From the NCBI GenBank assembly GCA_002104905.1, contig MCFE01000169.1:1-64000 (forward strand): a DNA stretch of 64,000 nt. Reading direction: 5' to 3'. This stretch comes from Basidiobolus meristosporus CBS 931.73 (lineage: Eukaryota; Basidiobolomycota; Basidiobolomycetes; Basidiobolales; Basidiobolaceae). Shown here piece after piece: positions 11,182 through 18,649 of this stretch (positions within the stretch are counted from its first letter, which is position 1; each line of letters opens with the position of its first letter). The notes under the pieces are model-generated. The model did no database searches. It was not told where the DNA came from and was given only the letters and a program-made list of their open reading frames with translations. Position numbers and translations under genes: made by a program.

Positions 11182-11379
11182 ATGATGAAGAAATTTGCAG
11201 TCTCCTTGATGGTCGCCTTCCTTGTGGCCAGCTCCAGTTCCGGTTCCGTAGATACTCTCTCGTGCCAAGCCCAAGGGAACTCGAGAGGCTCTTTGTGCGT
11301 TTCCGGTAGCTGCCCCACCGGTTGGAGATCCGTATTCTGGGATACCGGATGCAAGTCCGGCCAGAGATGCTGTATCTGA
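11182..11379 (+). CDS. Defensin-like small secreted Cys-rich peptide
   Basis: 65 codons. Residues 1-22 (MMKKFAVSLMVAFLVASS...) form a clear signal peptide with a basic start and hydrophobic core; the mature part is about 43 residues with exactly six cysteines spaced C-x10-C-x4-C-x12-C-x5-CC. This resembles the beta-defensin / big-defensin arrangement (C-x4-8-C-x3-5-C-x9-13-C-x4-7-CC), including Pro after the third Cys, Gly before the fourth and a basic residue before the CC pair. The first spacing is slightly long. An upstream in-frame ATG exists at 11095, but starting at 11182 puts the signal peptide at the N-terminus. The tandem repeat lies upstream and a TATATT at about 11119. Likely role: secreted, disulfide-stabilised, possibly antimicrobial peptide (inferred, untested). 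Other Cys-rich peptide families could mimic this pattern. Confidence 0.7.
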   Translation: MMKKFAVSLMVAFLVASSSSGSVDTLSCQAQGNSRGSLCVSGSCPTGWRSVFWDTGCKSGQRCCI

Positions 11380-11673
11380 TAATCAATCAATCTATTACGT
11401 TCAATGTTGAATGCTAGCAATAATTCAAGTATACAAAGTAGCTGGATAAAGAAGTAAACAGTGTGTGTGCTGCACATCATTTATAACGGTATAAATAACA
11501 GTGCTGCTCTGTCAAAAACCTCTGGTGGATGCTGGACAATAAGTATAAATACACTGGTAGATGTATGTGACTATTTATTCCCATAAGATCAGGGCCTGGG
11601 ATACCATTATAATCACTAATTAGTCTTAGTGCTTTTGTTTGATGCTTCCTATTCTGTTTACAGAATCATCAAC
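11380..11673. other. 3' flank, no gene seen
   Basis: AT-rich stretch between convergent genes; nothing else recognised. Confidence 0.5.
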
Positions 11674-12021
11674 CTAGACTAGTGCTTCCAACAGTAATAC
11701 TTGTGTGTGAATTTCATGATAGCATATTGCCAAATCTTGTGAAAGGTTATTCACCCTGTTAGGATCACTTAACCTACAGGCAAGCTCCCAAATACATAAA
11801 CTGCCAATAGACAGTATTTGTGTGATATCAGGGTAAAATAAATCTAGCAAAATACCTATATGGCTGCAGGAGTACTCAAAATATTCTATTTTTCTCCTTA
11901 GAAACACGTTGATTTCTTCAGCACTTACATAGATCAGCGCAATAGCTGTTACAGATTCAAAGTGGTGTCCTGCTGATAGATGCTTAACGGTCTCAAGGTT
12001 ATTTAGGATACATGTTGAGTT
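11674..12021 (-). CDS. Unassigned exon-like ORF, about 115 codons
   Basis: The frame on the minus strand opens after an acceptor-like AACATAG at about 12022 and runs to TAG at 11674. It contains LETVKHLSAGHHFESVTAIA, LIYVSAEEINVFLRRKIEYF, LLDLFYPDITQILSIGSLC and AICYHEIHTQVLLLEALV: helix-rich, with normal amino-acid balance. There is no ATG near the start, so I infer an internal or last exon of a spliced gene, with a candidate upstream donor at about 12100 (GAG|GTCTTT) that I could not confirm. Family not recognised. Confidence 0.35.
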   Translation of the reverse strand, partial: NSTCILNNLETVKHLSAGHHFESVTAIALIYVSAEEINVFLRRKIEYFEYSCSHIGILLDLFYPDITQILSIGSLCIWELACRLSDPNRVNNLSQDLAICYHEIHTQVLLLEALV

Positions 12022-12397
12022 CTATGTTGTTTGGTAACAGAAATTAAACAAAGCCTTTTCTAAAGGAAGCCAACGCTACTAAGGCAAAAGCAAAGACCTC
12101 AGGGGTGCCATATCATATTGACCGCAACAGAAAAGGATTGTCTTCAGGAGTGCGGAGCGTGCGACACAATACTGATTGCTGGAACGGATGCCTGTACATG
12201 GCAGTTGTACACGTATATCTGATCAAAACACCTAAACAATCAAAGTAGCAGCTCACACATATGTTAGATGCTCACAGTGCAATGAGCATAATACAGCTGG
12301 GTCAAAGGAATGTTTATTACTTCACAATGCTTCAGCTAAATATCCTTAACAGCAACATCTCCAAGAGTCCACCGGAAACGTAGACACCAGCCAGACC
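12022..12397. other. Spacer, possible upstream exon of the 11674 ORF
   Basis: Normal CpG content; no convincing coding frame seen. Confidence 0.4.
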
Positions 12398-12616
12398 CTA
12401 CGAGATTACCCATGTCTGGCTATCCACGCAGGCGGTCCCCTTTCTCCCTTCAAGGATCTGCTTGAAGGACAGCTCGCCAGTTCCGGGTCCTCTCCAAGTC
12501 CAGCGAATCCCTTTGACTGTGACTGAGGCGTAGTTCCCGTTGTTAGCTCTCTTGGCTCTGGCAATTTCTTCTCTGACATCGGCAGAATACAAACGGGCTT
12601 CTTGATCGGATACCAT
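12398..12616 (-). CDS. Orphan small protein, 72 aa
   Basis: ATG at 12616 (context GCCATGG, a strong eukaryotic start) to TAG at 12398. The protein is charged and soluble: MVSDQEARLYSADVREEIA, RAKRANNGNYASVTVKGIRW, TWRGPGTGELSFKQILEG, then a C-terminal part with one Cys. No signal peptide or membrane segment. A TATA box (TATAAAG, read on the minus strand from about 12677) lies 61 bp before the ATG. Codon use is richer in G+C than the flanks, which supports real coding. Family not recognised; a small cytosolic protein of unknown function. Confidence 0.5.
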   Translation of the reverse strand: MVSDQEARLYSADVREEIARAKRANNGNYASVTVKGIRWTWRGPGTGELSFKQILEGRKGTACVDSQTWVIS

Positions 12617-12868
12617 GGCTGAGGAAGTGGAGTGCAATAAGTCTTGAGACTAACAAGCCCACACCTGCTGCTTTATATCACCTTATCCAGGTGGTGGCTT
12701 AGTGTTGTGTCATTATGCTAACGGCTGCTTCATGCGCCCATTTCTACTAAGTATAGCGGCTTCCCACCTAAAGTGCTGAGTCTTAGGCCAAGCTTAGAGA
12801 AATGATCCAGAAATCATGAATGGTTACAGTTGAGGCCAAATCTGCAACATTACCTGAGGAAACCAGTA

Positions 12869-13147
12869 CTAGCTAAACACATCCATGAATATTTCCTTCA
12901 TGCCGGCACCGTCTCTATGCACCATGCCGGTCATTGGTGACAAGGATTTGCACCAATCAGCAATGAGTCTGTTCTTGAAATAACAGGTTATATAATCAAC
13001 CTGCCCAAAAGAATGACCGTGGTAGTCGGTGGCTGAGCTCTTAATCCGACGCTGTACTCCATCTGTGGCAGGGTAAAGTTTGCAATAGATAAGTGCATGT
13101 GTCTTGCAAGAAAGCATCGCCATCCAAGCTATCAATGGTAGCAGCAT
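12869..13147 (-). CDS. Putative small secreted protein, 92 aa
   Basis: ATG at 13147 gives MLLPLIAWMAMLSCKTHA, a plausible signal peptide, then LIYCKLYPATDGVQRRIKSS, DYHGHSFGQVDYITCYFKN and RLIADWCKSLSPMTGMVHRD. Three cysteines remain after cleavage, so one is unpaired unless the cleavage site lies earlier. A decayed tandem copy on the same strand at about 13340-13560 conserves the region coding FGQVDYI..LIADWC-like sequence, which argues for a real gene. Family unknown. Confidence 0.5.
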   Translation of the reverse strand: MLLPLIAWMAMLSCKTHALIYCKLYPATDGVQRRIKSSATDYHGHSFGQVDYITCYFKNRLIADWCKSLSPMTGMVHRDGAGMKEIFMDVFS

Positions 13148-13339
13148 AGATAAAGCGTAACACAAATAAAGTGAACAGGCACAATTGGCTTGTTTCTTGA
13201 CAAATAACTAATTGAAAACGCGTGTACTACAACAAGAAATTCCAAGGCAGCCTCAACTATCCCAAGCACTATCCACTCAATATCCCCAACTCTTGGCAAA
13301 AAACTAACCAATTTATTCTCGCCTGTACTGTGCTGTACA

Positions 13340-13560
13340 CCCCATGACAGTCATATCATTCACCAATCAGCAACAACCCTAGGTTCTTGTAATAACTGGT
13401 TAATTTAATAAGCCTGCCCCAAAGCTTGACTGTGGTTGCTGCTCTCCAGTTGCGGCAGGGTCAGATCAGCAATATATTTAATCATGTGTACAGCAAGAAA
13501 ACAGCACTACCAAAGGACAATACCTTCCAGGCAATGACAGGACTATTGTAAGAGACACTT
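13340..13560 (-). pseudogene. Decayed tandem copy of the 12869-13147 gene
   Basis: DNA around ACCAATCAGCAACAACC, TAACTGGTTAATTTAATAAGCCTGCCC and GGCAGGGTCAGATCAGCAATA aligns with the gene at 12869-13147. Read on the minus strand it gives fragments CCFLAVHMIKYIADL and VVADW with in-frame stops and shifts between. No intact frame remains. Confidence 0.6.
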
Positions 13561-13929
13561 GCCTTAAAGATGGAATAAAGATACCAAAAGTGCATGTTAA
13601 GCTCACAGGACTACACTGATACAAAGGAGTACCAAACCCCATTGAAATTGACCGCAACGACCTTGGACTTTCTCGACGGTAACCCTTAAGCTCATTAGTA
13701 AAAAATTACCAAAGTCCTTACTAACACGGATAGTTATTGCAAAAACTGAGAGAATTTTGAATGATATTAAGGATATCATTGACCAGATCGCCCTCATTCT
13801 TTACACTTTGAAGTGCAGCCTATACTGTGTAGCCCTGGTACGAAGAGGTAAAGTAGCAAAGGTTAAATCAATCTAGCTCGCATAAAGCTAGTGCTATGAA
13901 CGAAGCCTAATTGAGTGGGATCGAGGTGA
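13561..13929. other. Upstream region of the 13971 gene
   Basis: Contains a plus-strand open frame (about 13684-13876) reading KKLPKSLLTRIVIAKTERI and DIKDIIDQIALILYTLK, without a start codon. Possibly a relic; not assigned. Confidence 0.2.
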
Positions 13930-13936
13930 TATAAAT
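13930..13936 (+). promoter_or_regulatory. TATA box of the family B gene
   Basis: TATAAAT, 41 bp before the ATG at 13971. The other family B start (23875) has TATAAAA at 23833, 42 bp before its ATG; the broken copy at 28854 also has 42. Confidence 0.7.
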
Positions 13937-13970
13937 CGGCAAAATTCGCATGAGACTCCACCAGCCAGTC

Positions 13971-14495
13971 ATGCAGCTTTCCTTCCTCTTGCTAGTTTCC
14001 GCCATCGCTTCATTGCAAGCAATTTCCGCTACCCCACTCGGTGACTCCCAGGTAGCCTTCACCAATGAGCCATGCGTCGAGCAACAGGGTGCTTGTTATC
14101 AGGACACTTCGGCCCCCAGTCAAGAATACCAGCCGTCAACTGAGGAGGGGGATGATTCGGAGATGAGTGCTCCAATGCAGACAAGCGAGACTTCGGGTGA
14201 GCAGTCAGGATTCTCTGGGTTGCAAGGGTTCGATATTTCCAATCTTCAACCATCCCAAGCCTTGCTGGACAAAATCAATGGCCATTCCTCCAGTAAAGCC
14301 AATGCCTTGTCCAACTCAAACCAATTCGACCAAGCGCAAGTCATTGATCAAACCCTGTACCAGCCCAAGCAGCAACAGCCACAAATTATCATCACTCAGC
14401 CAGCAGCGCGTGCGCTTAGAGGTGGGTACAAGAAGTATAAGAGATCTGCTCGTCGCCACTTCAAAGTGAGATATTTCAGTGGAAACAGACATTAA
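13971..14495 (+). CDS. Family B secreted precursor-like protein, copy 1 (174 aa)
   Basis: Start at 13971 is preferred to the in-frame ATG at 13950 because it aligns with the relative at 23875 and gives the family's TATA-ATG distance. Layout: signal peptide MQLSFLLLVSAIASLQA (1-17); C-x6-C pair (EPCVEQQGACYQ); acidic Ser/Glu/Asp region with EYQPSTEEGDDSE; a module LLDKINGHSSSKANALSNSN then QFDQAQVIDQTLYQP; Gln-rich QIIITQP; then KKYKR (Kex2-like Lys-Arg at 157-158) followed by the basic 16-residue tail SARRHFKVRYFSGNRH. The acidic region plus dibasic site plus conserved basic tail suggests a secreted precursor that releases a peptide (inference). Single exon. No known family recognised. Confidence 0.75.
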   Translation: MQLSFLLLVSAIASLQAISATPLGDSQVAFTNEPCVEQQGACYQDTSAPSQEYQPSTEEGDDSEMSAPMQTSETSGEQSGFSGLQGFDISNLQPSQALLDKINGHSSSKANALSNSNQFDQAQVIDQTLYQPKQQQPQIIITQPAARALRGGYKKYKRSARRHFKVRYFSGNRH

Positions 14496-14809
14496 GTCCA
14501 GTAAAAGCAAATTTACGAAATAAAATGAGCAATATATTACTAGGCATACTGATGATGTACAAGTATTCAAGAATTTACTGATATGCACACGCAGAAATAG
14601 CGTTCCTTATCGTTGTAAATAGTGGCATAATTTGTATTGAAGAGAATTATGGGCAGTGGTGATAGAACCATATAATATATACAGAGGCTGTCATTCCAGC
14701 GCATGTGTTTTATATGTTACAGGTTTCCTCAATAAAGTCCATAACAGAATGTATCTAATAATACTCACTTTATGCCCTCAGTTTAACCTTATTATATAGC
14801 CTCCCATGC

Positions 14810-14816
14810 TATATAG
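14810..14816 (+). promoter_or_regulatory. TATA box of family A gene 1
   Basis: TATATAG, 47 bp before the ATG at 14857. Family A copies at 25364, 27399 and 29902 have TATATAT exactly 47 bp before their ATG. Confidence 0.7.
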
Positions 14817-14856
14817 CGTCGTATGCAACTAACTTATTTCTCAGCTATTCTTCAGC

Positions 14857-15354
14857 ATGCGCTCTACTACCATAGCAGTGATTCTAGGCCTTGTCGCTCT
14901 TCAAGTTGCCGTTGCTGCCCCAATCGGCTGTTCTTCTCCATGCACTCGCGAGTATAGAAGGGTGCATTATCGCAGCTTACCATGTGCACAGTATGCGAGC
15001 GGTTGCTACCAAAACGCTCGAGTTTTGCCTGTCGTTAAGACGACGAATGTCCAATCCCCGTTATTGCGCCAGGTTTTCACCACGGTGACCAGAAAGCACG
15101 ACAACCTGAACATTGCTAACGCCAACAGCAACAAAGGCTTCAATGTCAAGTATCAAGCAGGGCCCAGTCTCGAACTGGAGGGTAGGGCCAATGCATTAGA
15201 ATATGCTAAGCAAAAGGGAGCAGAACACTTGGAAGATAGTTCTTTCTCTCCCTACGTCCTGATGCAGCCCACCCAAGATATACAATACACAACCCCTGTG
15301 GCAGAGATGCAATGCGTAGAAGATTGTCCAGAGCAAAACGTTCAATACAATTAG
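14857..15354 (+). CDS. Family A secreted protein, copy 1 (165 aa)
   Basis: Signal peptide MRSTTIAVILGLVALQVAVA (1-20), then APIGCSSPC (Cys 25, 29), a dibasic YRR stretch, SLPCAQYASGC (Cys 43, 50), and the core shared by all copies: VQSPLLRQVFTTVTRKHDNL, NIANANSNKGFNVKYQAG, PSLELEG, ALEYAKQKGAEH, PYVLMQPTQ. It ends with one C-x3-C pair (QCVEDCPEQ) and NVQYN, so it lacks the second pair found in the copies at 27399 and 29902. Six cysteines in the mature part. Single exon; AATAAA at 15418. Secreted, function unknown. Possible dibasic cleavage after the YRR stretch. Confidence 0.75.
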   Translation: MRSTTIAVILGLVALQVAVAAPIGCSSPCTREYRRVHYRSLPCAQYASGCYQNARVLPVVKTTNVQSPLLRQVFTTVTRKHDNLNIANANSNKGFNVKYQAGPSLELEGRANALEYAKQKGAEHLEDSSFSPYVLMQPTQDIQYTTPVAEMQCVEDCPEQNVQYN

Positions 15355-15724
15355 TGCGATGACATGAGCTGAAGATGTAGGTAGTCATCACCACGCTACA
15401 ACTGAAAATTCTCAATCAATAAAATTCAAATGACATTCTTATACTTGTTGTTACTTGTGATTAGCTTTTTACTTGCACACACCTGTATCATGATCAGAGC
15501 TGCGGGCATTAATATTAGATTTTCGCTTACGTACTAACATACTCACCCTCAGTCTTTAGTGATGCTGCCCTCCACCGAAAAGGTTGATATTAGAGAGAGT
15601 GTCTGGCAGGGTTACCGGATTGACTTTGGTAACACAAAGATTTGAGATTGACAGACTGCCCAGTGACTGTTAGCATTGTGATATTTCCTCTTATCATTTT
15701 TGTGCAAGCTAAGAGTAAAATAGA
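15355..15724 (+). other. 3' region of family A gene 1
   Basis: Holds AATAAA at 15418-15423. It is duplicated after the truncated copy at 3037. No gene. Confidence 0.6.
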
Positions 15725-15806
15725 TGATGAGGGTGGGGTTCGAACCCACGCCTCCGAAGAGACTGCGACCTGAACGCAGCGCCTTAGACCACTCGGCCAC
15801 CTCACC
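15725..15806 (-). tRNA. tRNA-Leu(CAG)
   Basis: 82 nt on the minus strand. Acceptor GGTGAGG pairs with CCTCATC (one G-U), discriminator A; D arm TGGCCGAGTGGTCTAAGGC; anticodon arm CTGCG/CGCAG with loop TTCAGGT, anticodon CAG; long variable arm TCTCTTCGGAGGC (type II, as in Leu); T arm GTGGG-TTCGAAC-CCCAC. No CCA is encoded and no intron is seen. This fits a eukaryotic nuclear leucine tRNA reading CUG. Confidence 0.93.
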
Positions 15807-16315
15807 AGCTTGTACTAGGACCTTACGAAAGAGTTTGAAAGGAAATATTCTTGAAGTACTATCATCACTCGAAGCAAGCATCATAAAGTATCTTTACCTA
15901 TTGTTTTGTCGTTACCCATCAGTGTCTTTTCATAATGAAGAAATGGCAATCGAATTTACGATCAATAAAAACAAAATCCCGGGTTTGGCAGACTAAATTA
16001 AACTGAAAATCAGTGGAAGTACGTAGATCTTTTCCTATGTAAATCATTTGTAAACGGAGCAATTGTCTAGATGATACTGAGTAAGAATATACAAAGGTAG
16101 CATATAAGTATCATTCGGTCTCTCTTACTAAGTGGGATCGAGAAGGTGATACAAATCGGGAGTACGAGAAGTTACGCCACTTTAAAGTATGCTCCAGAAA
16201 ATCATGGTGAGTCCCACAAAACAATGGAAGAAATGAGTAAAAATAAGAACTATGGACATGTGTGAGGGGAATGCAGAATGCTGACAATCGTTAGAAGTGT
16301 GCCTGCAGGAACGCA
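15807..16315. other. Spacer, no gene seen
   Basis: AT-rich; an antisense-type ORF across the tRNA and this stretch is not credible. Confidence 0.5.
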
Positions 16316-17260
16316 AAAGTAGCAGAGACAGAACAAAATGTTCAATACAATTAGTGTGCTGACAAGATAAATAAAGTTAAACTGAGAATATTGAGTAGGC
16401 AAAACAAGTAAACATACTTTGCACAGTCTCACAGACTATTAATCCATGGCTGGCACAGTATACTAGTCCAAAAAAATTGTCATACGACGATACCTCTCAT
16501 CGACAGACACCAAAGGAATAGGGACACTCCACATTTGGTTGGTGGCAAGAGAGAAGTTCAAACAGCGTTGTGTATCAATTACCGTATTTGAAGATACTTT
16601 GGGATGTTCAATGTTTACTCCATCGAACTGTAAAGTATTGTATCGATATTGGGAGTTAAATTTTCGTTTACGTCAATATACGATTGTGTTATGAGTGAGA
16701 CGCAAAACGACTCATACTACGATTTCTCAAGCAAGGGCTTGAAGCGTGCACACAGGAATGGCACTGTTCTCACGTAGCTGGTTATTTCATAGTCAATGTT
16801 CGCAGTCTAGAGCAGTATATATAATACACTTGTTTTTGTTGCTTCCTATATTATGGGATGCGGCCACAAAATGAGTGAAAACTTTTTCGATTTTCTTCCT
16901 ATAAATAGAAGACATCTGCACTTTGCAGGATTATGTATATAGTACATTCCCAGTACACTGAAGGATGGCTTGCACATTCTGATAGCTTGTTGCTACCCAA
17001 ATATCATTCAAAAATCAAATCAAAATACCAATCTATATTGCTACAAATTCACTTCAAAAAGAAAAATGCTTAAAATTTTGATTGCAAAATGGCATACTTG
17101 TTTGAATACAATTCGAGTTTTCTGATCATTAATATTAACTTTAATAACTGAATGTTCAAGTGGGCACACAACTTTGCATAAAAATAGGAAAATCATAAGT
17201 TGGTAGTCAAACTTTATTGTAGTGGCTACTGTTGACCATCCACTCAGACTGCCAATACCC
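16316..17260 (+). repeat. Block alpha, copy 3
   Basis: Opens with a 38-bp relic of a family A 3' end (GCAGAGACAGAACAAAATG ... CAATACAATTAG at 16316-16353), then follows 7933-9045 closely, with small deletions and C-to-T-like differences. Ends at the TGGCTACTGTTGACCATCC stretch. Confidence 0.7.
16690..16960 (+). other. Conserved non-coding block N, copy 3
   Basis: Keeps CGACTCATACTACG, TCAAGCAAGGGCTTGA, CACACAGGAATGGCAC and TATAGTACATTCCCAG; part of the GATCGGTC region is deleted. Confidence 0.45.
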
Positions 17261-17336
17261 ACTCTCCTTGTGTCACTTGTATTCTCAAACTATAACAGAG
17301 AGGTTGTGCTTTTTAGGAACCAGATGAGAAATATGG

Positions 17337-17613
17337 TAATTAATATGCATCAACATTTAAAACTTAGCCAACTTTGCTGCGTTAGGAATTCTAGTACCCT
17401 GACTGATTTTCCCTAACCCAGACATAACTAATCCCAGTTATAGTTTACTTTATCCCACCTCACAATCTATTTTTAGCTGTCACACCTGATCAATTTGCAT
17501 GTGGCATTACATTATCAACTTATCTGCCAAGCCTTCCCAGGTGGTTAGTCCTCTTAGATTCATTCAACCACTTGGCAGTTACTAAGATATCAACTGATTG
17601 ATGATGCAAACAC
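17337..17613 (+). mobile_element. LTR-X fragment (solo, truncated)
   Basis: GCATCAACATTTAAAACTTA, TTCCCTAACCCAGACATAAC, TTTTTAGCTGTCACACCTGA match the 699-bp solo LTR at 52513-53211 in opposite orientation. Only the first part is present. Confidence 0.6.
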
Positions 17614-18449
17614 TTTCCTGTGGAAGTGCTTGATGAAGGACAGCAAGATGCCTGCTGAATACTGTGTAAAAGTCTTCTTAACCATACAGCTTTCAGTATT
17701 TGAAGTAACAGCTACTTAGTGAATATGTAGATGTATCATACTAAAGGACATGTGTCAAATTAGGTCTCATACCAACTTGGGTAGCAACTAGATTTCTGTA
17801 CCCTGTATTGAAAGCAAATGAAGAATCAATGCAATATACTGGCTGAATCCAGCTAATTGCCAGCAGAATGCCAGCTGAATATCATCAAGTAAAAGTAAAA
17901 AATCCAAGTATGAAACATTTCATCAGGAGGTTCATTGGGAAATTTGCCATTGATCATAACAGTTATAACCTACTTTCTTTCAATAACTTGGTCAAATCAA
18001 TCCAAATAGTGCTGCATGCCACTTGACAAAGTAAGCCTGTATATTTTTATTGCTGCCAGCCATTCTTGTTGTCTTAGTCATATGGTACCCTCAGAGACCT
18101 GCAACAACTACTTGCATATAGCTACAGATTTTGGCATTGCATTCAGCAACTAAACTTGTGTTTGCAATTGCAACTACTTGATAAGCCAGTATTGCCAAAA
18201 GTTCCATCAATCCTATAAACTCAAAGGTGTATCTTGAACTTGGCAGGAAAGCATTAATGAGTTCTGAGAACATTGAATATTACTTTGCTAATAGTGTGGA
18301 ACATAGTAAAGTGATGTATGTGACTACATATGATTGTGTTAGGTCCTGGACATAAATTGGGTTGGCAATACAGAAAACATAAGTTGGCACATTTGGTCTG
18401 ATTGGATTAGCACTGTTGTGCAAGCAAGATATACACTACTAAAATGCAC

Positions 18450-18640
18450 ATAGCACCCTATGAAAAACTTCAAATTTTGATATTTTACTTTTACTACATG
18501 GTGTTTGGGTGGTACTCTACTGGCATTTAGCTGGGATCTGGTCAGTGAACTTCATTAAATTTTTCAAGTGCATTTAACTCTGGAAACAATAGTCTAGTTG
18601 CAACCAAAGTTGGTATGAGTGCTAATGTGGCACAAGTCCC
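18450..18640 (+). repeat. Dispersed repeat D, copy 2
   Basis: Matches 22055-22240 well (CCTATGAAAA.CTTCAAA, TTTAGCTGGGAT, AGTTGGTATGAG.GCTAATGTG) and 4735-4920 more loosely. Copies 2 and 3 flank the decayed copia element. Confidence 0.5.
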
Positions 18641-18649
18641 TCTGTTTGG

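Noticed and set aside
11151-11480. 109-codon minus-strand ORF opposite the defensin-like gene
   Set aside because: Shadow frame: the plus strand has the signal peptide and the Cys pattern, the minus product has neither.
14167-14469. 100-codon ORF inside family B copy 1
   Set aside because: Overlapping +1 frame; the annotated frame has signal peptide, module and conserved tail.
15590-15996. ORFs of 71-90 codons on both strands over the tRNA-Leu region
   Set aside because: They are translations through a tRNA gene and its flanks (for example RVGFEPTPPKRLRPERSALDH), a frequent artefact.
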